A stretch of 64,000 nt of DNA, from positions 13,618,961-13,682,960 of the forward strand of contig NC_135071.1 in assembly GCF_051401765.1 (NCBI RefSeq), given 5' to 3'. The notes under the pieces are model-generated. The model was given only the letters and a program-made list of their open reading frames with translations, was not told the DNA's origin and ran no database searches. Made by a program: the position numbers and the translations under genes. Below are positions 1 through 10,582 of the stretch, one piece after another; within the stretch, counting starts at the first letter, position 1; every line of letters starts with the position of its first letter. This stretch comes from Calliopsis andreniformis (taxonomy: Eukaryota > Arthropoda > Insecta > Hymenoptera > Andrenidae).

Positions 1-380
1 TTTTCAGAAAAAAAAAGATAAAAGAGAAAAAAGCAATCAAAGCTGCAGATAATTAAGTAGTTCATTTTCAGTTGTGGATTTTAAGTACCAATTTAAGTTG
101 CAAAGAATTTAAGCTGTAAAGAATGAGAAATAAAAATTGGAGATTCAAGAGAAATTAGACAAGAAAAATGGTTAATTAAGAGGGAAGAAAGATTATCGTT
201 TATCAAGGGGATCACTGTGTTTTAATATTCCTTGCTTAGTAATTGAAAAATATTGAATTATTGAAAGAAATTTTTCTTCAGTTTTTTAACTAATGTTTGT
301 ATTTAATATTTAAGTATTTTATTTTAAAATATTGTTATCAAATAATTTTGTAAAGAAATGTAATCATAGTATGTTCGTCA
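1..380. other. AT-rich non-coding stretch
   Basis: Simple AT-rich sequence with poly-A and poly-T runs. I see no coding, RNA or repeat structure beyond low complexity. Confidence 0.6.
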
Positions 381-508
381 GTTCTAGCGATCAATTAGAA
401 CGAAAGTGATCGAGCCTGAAACAAAACTTCGGCTAGCGAAGGTAATTGAACTCCGTTGACCTTAATACGGAGAAGGGGGGAACGAGCTGTCTGATAAAGA
501 CAGACAGC
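381..508. other. Cluster of four perfect stem-loops, possible structured RNA
   Basis: Four perfect short inverted repeats follow each other without overlap. GTTCT/AGAAC pairs at 381-385/397-401, CTTCG/CGAAG at 427-431/437-441, CTCCGT/ACGGAG at 451-456/467-472, and GCTGTCTG/CAGACAGC at 486-493/501-508. The stretch is GC-richer than its flanks. On the plus strand a T-run region starts near 549, which would suit a Pol III stop, but I see no clear A or B box. The pairing is read directly; that it is an RNA gene is inference. It matches no snRNA, tRNA or SRP RNA that I can recognise. Confidence 0.3.
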
Positions 509-903
509 ATTCTCAATATGCAAATTACCGAAATAGTAAATAGCATGTTCCTTTTTCTTTTGATTTTTCGAAAGCAATGTGCCCCTGTGATCAGATGTAC
601 GAAAATTTGCGTCGGTTGAGAACGAAAAATATTTAGGGTTTACCCTTGTACATGTTAATGAATGGAAACGAAATAAAACGTACCTTGCATGTACTTGTCA
701 TTGTTCACTGCACCTTCTTCTATTCTTCTTTTATGTACACAGAACAGCGAAATACGTGGTCCTATTTTGATAGACTATTCGATAGATTCTGTTTGATAGA
801 CTCTTCCTAAGGATGAAAAAGGTCATGCACATGTAGAGTCAAAAACTCCATTTTTTTGAAATATAAACACTTTTTTATTTACGATGAATTATTTTAAGGA
901 TGC
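509..903. other. Non-coding stretch, no feature seen
   Basis: AT-rich sequence between the stem-loop cluster and the transposase remnant. No open frame or repeat that I can support. Confidence 0.5.
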
Positions 904-1100
904 TTACAACTTATAGAGAAATTGCTGAAAATGATTTTCTCCTGTTACAATACACACTTCACATCCATGTTTTGTCAACCGCGTTAAAAAATTCCTACCA
1001 TATTGTGAATTTTGTCATAGATAAAAATTGATAGATGGACCCACAAATAAAAACCTACAGGAGTTAGGTCAGAGCAGCGCGCGGCTCACGAAACTGGTTC
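904..1100 (-). pseudogene. Decayed mariner-type transposase 3' end
   Basis: On the minus strand from about 1070 the frame reads DLTPVGFYLWVHL, close to the DLTP-x-D-F-x-LWG signature near the C-terminus of mariner-like transposases of insects (around the last catalytic aspartate; family knowledge). After a +1 shift near 990 it continues as NFLTRLTKHGCEVCIV and then a GENHFQQFLYKL tail before a stop at 904-906. Another one-base loss separates the SP that normally precedes DLTP. So at least two frameshifts break it and no full gene is present. I did not find the upstream part or the terminal repeats nearby, so this is a truncated old copy. Confidence 0.7.
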
Positions 1101-1487
1101 TGCTTTGCCAATCCTTCATTTTGTGATTGGTAATTGGTGTAATTGTTATACACCTTATTCTCGATTTTCGCTTTATTTGGATCTCTAAAGTCACGTTCTA
1201 AATATGTCTTCACTATATGTTTTTTATTTTCTTGTGCAGATAAAAATAAAAACGTATATATCTGAATTATTTTTGGTAAATTGAGCTGATCGTTTATAGA
1301 AAATCATTATTTAATACTTATTCATATGCACATGGATTTTTTTAAATAGATAAGAGAGAGGATGGAATAAAACTAACTAAGAAATGGTTGATGAGTTTAT
1401 AACGGAAAAAATCTGTACTAGTTTTGCGTACTTATACAATTAAATATTTTTGAATATTTTTAAGTTATATACAGAGTTACAATCACT
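1101..1487. other. Spacer downstream of IntS12, no feature seen
   Basis: AT-rich sequence between the transposase remnant and the end of IntS12. It may include part of the IntS12 3' flank. Nothing else is recognisable. Confidence 0.5.
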
Positions 1488-1505
1488 TTTAATACAAAAT
1501 TTAAT
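1488..1505 (-). promoter_or_regulatory. Candidate polyadenylation signals of IntS12
   Basis: Two ATTAAA hexamers on the minus strand (1493-1488 and 1505-1500) lie 11-30 bases beyond the IntS12 stop codon. ATTAAA is the common variant of the AATAAA signal. A 3' UTR this short is unusual, so a later site is also possible. Confidence 0.4.
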
Positions 1506-1515
1506 TACAAAGTTC

Positions 1516-2937
1516 TTATCGTTTAGCTATGGCTCTAGTTACTGAGAGTTTAGATCCAATTCGCTTACGCAGATAATTTGAGGATCCACTTTTCACAGGT
1601 TTTGGGCCCAACTGTGAAACATTGTTCACGTATACATTTTCTGATCCAGCAGTCTTTAGAACGCAATCTACAGTTATTTCGTATAATAAAACTGTAATAA
1701 AATCCAAGTTATTAAAAACTTGTGTCTTCCTGCTATAAGCTCGTAGTTTATGTCATCGTTAGTTCAGTTTACTCCTTATTGGAAATTAATAGTTACGTAT
1801 TCACAGCAAGTTCGTTCACTCTAAACGATCCTAAATTGAAACTTGGTAAGCATAGCAAAGAGCTTATAGCAAGAAAGTGCTCTATATAGAATAAAGTTTG
1901 TTCACCAAAATTATTAATACCAATTGCTCGCTCGTCGTTCTTCAAACGACTCGCGTCTATTCTTTCCGATAGATCGATCTTGGAAGTAACATCTCTCTGG
2001 CGTAACCTTTTGACTTTTCTTCCCTCAAGATCATCTGCAGAAGAGGTCAAGGTAGCGTCCAAGCACTTGCTGCAACGCCAGACGATTCTAGGGTCGTAGA
2101 TATCAATATCGACTACTGGTGGTTGATGGCAAAGTGGATGGTAGACTTCTTGGCATTCTTGACACTCTAAGAGGATTAGCGGGCCCAGTTTTGCGTCGTT
2201 GCAGACCTTTTGAAGAAGAAAGGGGATCAGAAGGGATTAGGATTAGGAGAGGGAGGGTTGGAGCTAGGAAACAATATTTGGGACTTGGGACGCGGACTAG
2301 AGATAAGAGGACCTAGTCGACGTGGGTCATGGACAAGCGAAGTTCTTCAACATGGGTCAGGCAAAGCAGGACCCCTCAGATCAGGGGGCAACATGACTCC
2401 TTTGATACGAATCAAGGCACTTACCAGAGGTTCCAGGGGAGATTTGAGCTAGCTTACCAAAACAGTGAAGTAAAATAAGAAATTTAAAAAAGACTCTGCT
2501 AGTCAGGTAATAATTACTTTGCAAAGAAGTCCATCACCAGAACCTTCATCAGGAATAGATATCGTTGGGATATCTCCTTTTTCAGCAAAGTCCTCATTCT
2601 CTGTATCAATTATTTTTACAGATGTCCAATTATCTATTGCAACATTATTCACAGATAAATTACTGCATTTCTTTGTGACAGTCCCTTGTTGAGAAGTTTC
2701 ATCGCGTTTCGCTGTATTTTCATTGGAGAACGATTTTCCCCGAACTTTAGAATTCTGCAAGAATTTCTTTGGCATTCTTGCTATCAATGTTTTTTCGAAA
2801 CCGTGTTTTTTCTGGATACTCGCGTCCAGCATTTTGCGAAGCTTCTCTGTACTATCTTTTTCTGTCGAATGGAGTAGAGTCAGAGCGATGAAAAAATTTT
2901 CGTCGATGTCAGAGGAGTCGGACGAGTCTTCCAACAT
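1516..2937 (-). CDS. IntS12: Integrator complex subunit 12 (PHD-finger protein), 3 exons
   Basis: Nuclear subunit of Integrator, the complex that cleaves snRNA 3' ends and terminates paused Pol II transcripts. Exon 1 is 2937-2518 (140 codons), exon 2 is 2206 to about 1906, exon 3 about 1691-1516; roughly 298 residues against 462 in human. The N-terminus (FFIALTLLHS at 15-24, then KDSTEKLRKMLD) matches the conserved helix that in Drosophila is the part needed for snRNA processing. The PHD finger spans residues 139-188 with ligands C139, C142, C155, C158, H163, C166, C185, C188, the same spacing as human INTS12. It is split in phase 0 between CK and VC by intron 1 (donor GTAATT at 2517, acceptor after a strong pyrimidine tract, AAAAG at 2207). 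The exon 2 donor is uncertain: GTGAAC at 1905 or GTATTA at 1920, both phase 1. The basic tail ends SKLSVTRAIAKR before TAA. The start ATG has A at -3. Confidence 0.93.
1692..1905 (-). other. IntS12 intron 2 (limits approximate)
   Basis: Acceptor TTATTACAG at 1700-1692 precedes exon 3. A nearby alternative (CTGTAG at 1668) keeps the same phase. The donor is either 1905 or 1920. Both pairings keep the frame open into the exon 3 tail, so transcript data are needed to choose. Confidence 0.6.
2207..2517 (-). other. IntS12 intron 1
   Basis: 311 bp, GT at 2517-2516 and AG at 2208-2207, with a long C/T tract and CTAAT branch-like motifs before the acceptor. It also holds a second good donor-like site (CTG|GTAAGTG, near 2426 on the minus strand), but reading into the intron from exon 1 meets a stop at once (VIIT stop), so that site is not needed for the protein. 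Confidence 0.85.
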
Positions 2938-3218
2938 TTTATAAATAAAATTAAAAGTTAAGGGTTGGTAGAAAAAATGAGTCAGTTGTCGGAATCTTCT
3001 TCAGGGTTTCTTCCGAAATTTCTAACTGACTTAGTGACGTGACTGATAGAGACTGAAGAAGAAAAGAGAATGAACATTCATGTTCATTGGGTGTGAAATT
3101 TGCTGAAAAAACAGGGCTGATAACTATCGATAGATTTGCACCGATGCACAATTGTTCTCTAATACATACGGTGACGAAGCTATATAAGGCTATAAGCTAA
3201 TTATTTTGCTACAGTAAG
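2938..3218. promoter_or_regulatory. IntS12 5' flank and presumed promoter
   Basis: Sequence immediately upstream of the IntS12 start codon. It includes a short minus-strand open frame (3151-2951) with no recognisable similarity, which may be 5' UTR. A TATATAAG on the plus strand at 3180-3187 could serve a divergent transcript. The transcription start of IntS12 cannot be placed from sequence alone. Confidence 0.4.
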
Positions 3219-3840
3219 ATGGTAAGTTTAAGAAAACTTCTTCAAAAGAAGCGAAAGAAAAAAAGCAGCTTTAATAATAAAATTCTCATCAAACGGGACA
3301 AATTATGACTAAAGCATATTATGACTAAAATAATGGAATCTAAAATGAAGAACAAAGCTAGCTATACACTTTTGCAACCTTCAAAGCTTATCTCAAATTG
3401 CCACTATTTGAGGAATTCGGATTGAAACTCTTCAGATTTCGCAAATCAATAAGTTCAAGGGAACCTGAAACGAAGAGAACACCTACGCACCTGCTAAGAC
3501 CTTCAAGCCCCGCGAATCCTCCAAGCTCAACAGAGACAGCCATTATTGTGAAAGGTCGATAATAATTGAAGTAAGCGAAAGTAGGACATCAACATTACAT
3601 ATACTAAATAATACAAGAACTTTCCCCAACTCAGTAAACCATTGCTTCCAATTATACACATAATAACTCTCAGACACAGTTCTTCTCGAAGGGGTTGATT
3701 TCTTCCCTGAAGCGTCTCAGAAAGGAAGAAGAAGATTTAGCATAGGCAGGAGACTCTGAAGAAATCTTTCTTCCCTCAGTGAATTATGCCTTCTGAAGAC
3801 AATTTTTTGAAAGATTTCTTTTCAAAGCGATCTAAACGAG
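3219..3840. other. Intergenic stretch, no gene recognised
   Basis: Mixed-composition sequence. An ATG followed directly by GTAAGT at 3219-3227 resembles a first exon that ends at its start codon, but no matching second exon was found. Confidence 0.4.
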
Positions 3841-4365
3841 GAGGAAGAGTTATCATGGACACTAGGTCTACGGGCAGCAATCGCTGTACCAGAATCGAGA
3901 GGAATCCAGCGGGGAAGTCGGCCCTGTAGACGTCGAACGAGTAGGATTATTCGCCAGTGGAGTTTAGGGGGCAGGAGAGGGGGTGAGGGGTGGGGCTAGG
4001 GAACAATGTCGGAAACGACGGGGACGGTATGCCGAGATATGCAGGATATCGCGGAGAACTGCGATCCTTCGAGGTCGGGGGTGTGCGGGGGTGGCGCGAG
4101 TAAAGCTAGATACATATCCCTGTACACCAGCACAAGCAGCGCGCAGAGAATACGTCTAAGTGTATTACCTACGGAGAGGTTCCACCTAAATATGTAATAA
4201 TATCTGCTGGAGATACCGGCATTCCTCGACCTCGAGAAGAATTCGATCAAAATGTGTCGCGATACTCTCCTTCCGGTATGCCAGGTGAGCTCGTCGCTGC
4301 ATCCCCCTCGTACCCCTTCAGTGTCTGCGTCTTCCACGTTTAGGGGAGCAGAATCCAACCATAGA
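3841..4365. other. GC-rich patch with G-quadruplex motif
   Basis: A GC-rich island in AT-rich surroundings. Five G-runs (5, 5, 4, 4 and 3 G) lie at 3967-4001 with loops of 1-7 bases, a canonical G-quadruplex pattern on the plus strand. Open frames on both strands here (4006-4197 plus, 4358-3996 minus) are a side effect of GC content and show no known domain. Possible regulatory element or promoter. Confidence 0.4.
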
Positions 4366-5750
4366 CACTTTTCACGGACCGAAAATAGGCGATCAGATTA
4401 GTAAAAGTATCAGCTAGGGTAAAAGATAGTTACTGTCACTTTAAAAGTTGATTTTGGTACTGTTAAATAGTCTGTTTATTTATCGAACAAAAGCACACGT
4501 TTTATTAGTATTTAATGTTTTTATATTAAAAAGATTTAGTTGATTTTCAAGATCTCTGTTATTATCTATTTATAAATACATTTTTGGCGGAAGTGTTTCG
4601 GGGGTTTGTCACCCCTAAAATGTAACCGATAGAATTACTTACTGGCATAGAATTTCTTTTGAGAAATATTTTTGGAAACGCTTGTAAAGGTGACCATCAG
4701 CAAAAATTGATTAATGATTAATTTTTAACAATCTTTATTTTTATTTTTAACGTAGTTGCCACTTATTAGTATTAACTAAAAGTTATTGTATTAAATATAA
4801 CTAACTAATAAACTTCTAGCAAGTTTCACAAGCTACCCACCCCCGTATTTTAGTTTTCAAACTGCACACCCTTCAGTTTTCAAAATACTGAATTTTCTTT
4901 AATATTTTCATAATAATATCAATAATGCTATATATTATTTGTAATATTGACGATAGAAGAATTTTCAGAATGCATCGTTCGCGCGATATTTTACTTTGTA
5001 GCTTGTCGTTGCAAGTAAATCTCCGCGATCAGCCACGCCAGGAATCCTACCCCCGCGGAATATCCGGTTATAAGAAATGTTTTCAATGTTTATGAGGTGA
5101 TGCCTCGTCACGGATTGAACACCTTTGCCTTTTTTTTTTTATTAACAGAAGCAACGAGGAACGATCCACCTCTTCTAAAATTCGCAATAAAAATATTTGT
5201 CGCTGAAGGAATGTCGAGAAAAAATTGTTTAAGAGGTTTTTATTATAAAGTAGTGCATCGACAATGTACATATAATAGGATGAATTAGAGGGATGATAAT
5301 AATCTTCAAAGTTGAACAAAATTTTTATTGAATAATAAGTAGAGATTGAAGTAAATTATAGTTCACTGCAAAGTATGTTTGTTAATTTAATCTGCACTCT
5401 TTTTAAAAAAAGATTACTGTATTTGCGTTAGATCCAAGTTCTGATTTTGTTAAGGAATGCATTTGAAAAAAAAAAATTGACAATTGTCTTCCAAGATATG
5501 CGATCTTCCACATTCTGAAAATAATAAAGATAAAGAATTGTATAATGTTGAGCATAATGGTGAAACGTTTCAAAATCATCGTCTGGAGAAATTTTTACGT
5601 AATTAACGTTGGTCTTAAATTTTCGTTGTATAAATTTATGGCAAAAAACTTTTTAATTAAGTTCATTATAGTGAAACGAATGTGTTCTATAATCGGGGGG
5701 CGAAAATTGTGTGGGAAATTGCCATGAAACTAACGGAATCGTTTAGTCTG
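4366..5750. other. AT-rich non-coding stretch
   Basis: Low-GC sequence with several poly-T or poly-A runs. A GC-richer piece at about 4980-5070 interrupts it. No coding exon that I can support. Confidence 0.5.
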
Positions 5751-5990
5751 TTCGCGTTGTGAAAATCGAGCGCAACGTAATTAAGTAATTAAAGCTCGCG
5801 GGTGAAATCGGACCGTTGCCTTTCCCCCGTTATATGTCGCCCACACGAAAACTGCGCGTTTCAACCCCTGGGGCGAGGCTGTCACCAGCTCTCTGATCAT
5901 TGCGTAAACATTTGTCGAGTGCAGCGAGCGCGACAAAGGGAGGCTTGCTGCCAGAGCGAATCGGATTTAACCCCTTAACGTGCGTATTTT
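5751..5990. promoter_or_regulatory. GC-rich island, possible regulatory element
   Basis: Moderately GC-rich sequence with homeodomain-type TAATTAAGTAATTAAAG (5778-5794) and an ATTGCGTAAACA stretch near 5899 that resembles C/EBP or forkhead-type sites. No open frame of interest. Its regulatory role is inference from composition and motifs. Confidence 0.25.
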
Positions 5991-7417
5991 CCGCCGTTCC
6001 GACAGAAATATTCTATTCTACCCTTTTTCTTCGAATTTAAGGCTCAATGCATTTAGCTTAGCACACGGCTGCTGTATGCGATTACACGCATACGTTCTGA
6101 CGCAGATGGTGTTCTCCAGTACACGATCATCGCACGTAAAATCAATACACAAGATATGTTACGTAGTGTAATTAACTAATTAATTAAAAAACTACGTCCG
6201 AGAAAGTGAAATAAGTTTTTGAAATAAATTGTAGTTTATTGCCACTATTTTTACGGGAAGTAGAAGATGAAGTTTCGTTACCATTTTTGAAGAAGAAAAG
6301 AAACGAGGAAGAAGTGAGAAATATGTACGAAAATATGTGGAAACATTTTCAATTAATATATCATCTTTTTTCGCAGAGAATACATTGTCGAAACCATGTG
6401 AGGATTTACAAACACAAGAGGCTTATTGGAGAACAGGCGGATGAATTTTTATGCAACAAATTGTGTGCAGCGATCCTACCTTTAATGTTTTTGATTACTG
6501 CACCGTGATTCATGAATTTGATTCTTAAAGAATTATTAATAGACTTGCAGGAGTTAATGTTTATACAAATTTGTATTTTAATATGACTGCCTTTTATCGT
6601 GTTATCGCGTTATTTAGTTTTCTAAACCCTAAGACCTCCTTTATGTTACCAAAAATGGACTCATTTGTATATTGAAAACCCAAATTGGTCCCATTCGTAC
6701 CTACAAACGATGCAGGCTAAATTCCCTAATTTCTTTTTTGCTATCTCATTAATCTCTTGCAGATAAGGTAGAACGCTGATCACAGACAAATGGGAAGCTG
6801 CGAGAAATCGATAATAGCACGTTGTTACTATTTAGGTAAAATTGATCTCGAGTTTCAAATAAATAATTATACGCGTAAACACACAGTAATAATTATTTCA
6901 AAATTCAGAATAATTATTCTAAACATGTGGGTAATCAATATTATCTCGTGGGTCAACTAAGCTCAAAGGACACTGCGCCCAATTCAAATTGGCTTGAAGT
7001 TGTGACTTTTAGAATAGTGTAACAGGATATTAAAATACTTTTTAAAATAAATTTTGCAAGAAAGAGTGGGAAAGTACAGGTCGAAGATCATATGGGAGAG
7101 GGGCATCACTTGGCAATCTTTAGCAGGATTCGATATTACCGAAATAAATTCTTATTCAAATATTTAATGAATTAAAATTTGTATTTTAGTTGTTGGTTAT
7201 CCAGCTACCTTATCTTAAATAAATCTAAATTGATCCTAAAATAAATTATTTTATCATTAGCTACTTTATTTAAAATTTATGAAAAATTGTAGTAATACTA
7301 TAATTATGTTCAGTAGCATATAAAAAAATGTTATAGCGTTATCTGAAATAATTAAATATTTGGCAAACAAATCATTTGAAAATAATTGATTTCTCGAAGT
7401 AACATTTTGCAATTTGT
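5991..7417. other. Non-coding stretch, no feature seen
   Basis: AT-rich sequence with short open frames that show no similarity or splice context. Nothing recognised. Confidence 0.5.
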
Positions 7418-7672
7418 ATGCATATATTTTTACTTTTTTACGAATGCCCAATTCTGATCTTGAACCAGTGCACTTGTTCTGATTGTGACTCAGCGGCTGA
7501 TAACTACCAGCCTAATCCCCTGAATCCATTAAGCACACAAATGGCTCCAGTTGGCCTGCCAGACCCTGGAGACCATAACAATAACACTAAGTTGTTTATA
7601 AAAACAAAAAATACTGATAAGAATACTAATAGCGCTAATAATACTAACTCATACAAACGATATTACGACTAG
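7418..7672 (+). CDS. Unrecognised 84-codon open frame, possibly a mobile-element remnant
   Basis: From about residue 17 the frame has a protein-like composition: a C-x-C-x2-C cluster (CTCSDC), then proline- and asparagine-rich sequence (NPLNPLSTQ, LPDPGDHNNN) and a lysine/asparagine-rich tail ending YKRYYD. I recognise no domain. It could be an exon or a decayed ORF1-type piece of a retroelement; chance is also possible. No splice sites or polyadenylation signal decide the question. Confidence 0.2.
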   Translation: MHIFLLFYECPILILNQCTCSDCDSAADNYQPNPLNPLSTQMAPVGLPDPGDHNNNTKLFIKTKNTDKNTNSANNTNSYKRYYD

Positions 7673-8090
7673 ATAATAAGAATATTATATTAGTAATACA
7701 GTAATATCTTGATTAATGGACTAGATTCAATATCAAATTAGAAAATATGAATACCAATCATATATGTTATTATAAGTAACTGTAAGTTAATGGAGATTCT
7801 AGTATACTAATAAAAATACTGAATACTTTCTACTGGAATGAAATGAAATATTTTTCTCAAGCTATGACGAATAAAATACAATTGCTTTCCCCCATAAATA
7901 CTCAAAAGTTCATTCTCCTGAGTTTGCTCATCTAAAGGTTATAATTAAAAACAAAAGCTGTACTTTAAAAGCTGTAAAAATGAACAATTTTGAAAGCTAA
8001 AAATCTCAGCAAAATCCAAGATATTAGTACAAAACATGTCTGATTTCACAAAGAACGATTTATAGAAAATGTCGCAAAAAATAAGAAACG
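7673..8090. other. AT-rich stretch upstream of candidate exon
   Basis: No coding signal recognised. The last 60 bases contain several in-frame ATGs in different frames (near 8037 and 8070) but each frame stops quickly. Confidence 0.4.
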
Positions 8091-8262
8091 ATGATTTCAG
8101 AGAAATATGTAAAAAGAAATGAGCCAGTACTTAATTGTAGCGTAGCTGAATTAAAAGCTGCACCTGAAAAAGTCCATACTAGTACCGCGAGGCCAGAAAT
8201 TCAACAAGTGCCCCTGGAACGCAGGCAAGAGTCTCAACAAGGAACCATACATCCAGTCACTG
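8091..8262 (+). CDS. Candidate coding exon, product unknown
   Basis: An open frame starting MISEKYVKRNEPVLN and continuing with KAAPEKVHTS, RPEIQQVPLERRQES and GTIHPVT has a plausible protein composition. It meets a good donor (ACTG|GTACGT, GT at 8263-8264) exactly where composition changes to the CpG-rich block. An alternative left edge is an acceptor-like TTTCAG ending at 8100. The exon would end in phase 1. I do not recognise the protein. Being directly upstream of the CpG island is odd: it may be a first coding exon with the island in its intron, or may be chance. Confidence 0.3.
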
Positions 8263-8263
8263 G

Positions 8264-10063
8264 TACGTGTGTGACGCGACTGAGCGTCTCGCGGAGTGGG
8301 GAGTCGGCGCGCGCAGGTGGGGGTAGCCGTCGAGTGGGGATCGTGCTTGGCCGCCTGGCCTCGTGTCCCCTCGGCTTCTGGTTTCTCCCGCGGCCGCCTA
8401 AGCGGTGTCAGCGTGTGCGCAGACCGGCTGCGCAGCAGGCGTGTGCGTTGTCCAGATTCTTTGTGCCATTCCTGGCATACCAAAAACAAGAGTGGTGACT
8501 GCGCTCGTATTTACCGGGGTGCTGCGCTGCGCGTGAATATCACCGTGCGAATTTCCCCTGCGCTGCGAGAGGGTCCGCGACGCCACGTCAGCCCAGCGGT
8601 GAGTACAAACAAAATAACATGGAGAAAGAGCGCGTCCACTCGTCCACGCCCGTGTCCCAGCGGCGTCGGGGCCGACAGCAGCGCGGCGGCGACAATACCA
8701 GTCACGGACAAACGGACAGACGGACAGCATCACCAGACAAAAACAGACTCCATAATAAATAGAAAAAATACACTCGAGATGCATAGGGGGCGAACGTACT
8801 CGGCAACACTCGATAACTCTACTGTGCGAACATATTCCACCTATTCCGCGATACGGCGAGCCCATGCTCGCTATTCACTAGAAGGCTCGTATTCCTCGCG
8901 TGTCGCGATTGTCAGGTCCCCACTTCCGGTGACCATGATGTTCACGTCGCCAGCCCCGTGTTGCTCCGACTGCCTCGCGCAACAGAGAGGGAGCGAGTGC
9001 CGGTGGTCGGGGAAGGGGGCGGTCGAGTGGAGGGAGAGAGACGGGGCGATGGTCGGCTCAGTTTGATAAACGAGGAGCTGGAGTTGAGCTCGCGGTTCGC
9101 TTTGTCGCGTGTTTACGAGCGTTGTGTCAGCTGTGTGTCAAGCGACGCTGCGAGAGGCCCTCCCCCCACCCCCGCGCGTCCAGATAGCAACGTGCGCGCG
9201 ACGGCTGCGCACTGGATCCGTGGAGGTTAGGACGCGCGAGGTGGCTGCGTGCGTGGAACGCGCGCGAACAGAAACGTGCGCCCGTGGCGAGCGTGAGGCC
9301 ACGAATTCGCGTGGTGAATTATTGATCCGTGTGCTCGCGGAAAAACCGCGGGGGACAGGAAGAGCCTCGCATGGGGGAGGAGGAGCCTCGCGTGAGGATC
9401 GCGCTTTTCGAAGCTCTGCGCCGATTTTCCCCATAAGACCGCGATTTCCCCCCTAGGATCGCAATTTTCTCCCTAGGGCCGCGATTTTTTTTAATCATCG
9501 ACAATTGAGATTTTCCCTAGGGACGCGTTTCCTTTAAAACCTTGACATTTATCCTAGAATCGCAACGTTTCTTCTCGAAAACTGCGAGTTTACATCCACA
9601 ACTACGCTTTTCTCGTAGAATCTTAATTGCCCTTACTTAAGTTTCGAATTCCTTTCTAGGACACTGGTTGCCTTCTCCCAGAACCTCGATTTTTCCTCTA
9701 GCACCGTGATTTTCTCATCGAGAGCACGATTTTTCTTTAGGACCACGTTTCGTCCCTCAGGTCCGTGATTTTTCGACCCGGGTCGCGATTTTCTCCCTAG
9801 GACCGCGCGCAGCTCTCTCTCCCTCCCCTTTCCCCGCGTGTGCGTGACGGAGACCCGCGCGGGAAAAGCCTGGCGCGGGAAAATTCACAATCGCTGTGAG
9901 TGTGCACAGTGACACGCGGTACGCTCGCGAGTGCAGAGGTACAAGGTGCTGTGTTGTCGTCGTCGTCGCGAGACGGCGACGCCGCGACGCTAGGACGCCG
10001 TGCTGGTCCAGGCGAGTCTAACCTCCTGCAAAACTTGGATGGATACTGTGCATTATTTCTGGA
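8264..10063 (+). promoter_or_regulatory. CpG-rich promoter and 5' untranslated exon region of a plus-strand gene
   Basis: About 1.8 kb with high G+C and abundant CpG in an AT-rich window. Donor-like sites GCG|GTGAGTA (GT at 8599) and GGA|GTGAGTT (GT at 10064) on the plus strand would end non-coding first exons. An initiator-like TCAGTT lies near 9058. Long open frames here on both strands, up to 256 codons, are GC artefacts with arginine- and serine-rich nonsense composition. The downstream gene is not identified. The recursive splice signal at 30202 on the same strand supports a very long intron starting here (inference). Confidence 0.5.
9395..9815. repeat. Degenerate ~20-bp tandem array in the CpG block
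   Basis: A motif close to GACCGCGATTTTCTCCCTAG recurs many times. Three adjacent units at about 9437-9495 keep a 20-bp period; the rest are more diverged and spaced 20-40 bases. The left edge near 9395 is gradual. It lies inside the presumed 5' exon or promoter. Confidence 0.7.
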
Positions 10064-10582
10064 GTGAGTTGTGTATTTTAGTCACTCCTGCCACGTGTGT
10101 AGAGGAGAGAATGTGTGGTAGGATAGAAATATGAGACTCCAAGGTTTCGATTTGAAACCAGTATTGTCACCTTTAACCATGATCGGCGTTAAACGTTATG
10201 GAGATTGCAACGCTGTTTCACGGCAATCGTACAGATGCACGTTATACAATTATAAACTAACAATGATTGATGTTAAATCTAATATTGTCTCATATTACTA
10301 ACCAAACTTTTATTCATCCAACTTTGCCTTAATTTAGACGAAGTAAACAAATTAAAACTTCTTCTGAGGTTCACAATATTTATGTATGTCTATACCGAAC
10401 ATTTTATATGAAATTTTTTAAAGTTACTCGATTGATTCTTTTTTAGATTTTCTAGGTTAAAAAATAAAATGAGTATATCATATTTCAATTCTCTCCTCTA
10501 TATGTATTTTCTCCTTTTCTTAGGAACTGTTAGGGACCACTTTACAAGCACTGAGTCTCGGTCCAGCATAGGAATATTTTTG

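Noticed and set aside
4006..4358. Small frames on both strands of the 4-kb GC patch (63 and 120 codons)
   Set aside because: Overlap on opposite strands, no domain, no splice context; retained only as a possible regulatory patch.
8296..9066. 256-codon plus-strand open frame, and other long frames at 8091-9504
   Set aside because: They lie in a CpG-rich block where stops are rare, overlap each other on both strands, and give arginine/serine/threonine-rich sequences without a domain.
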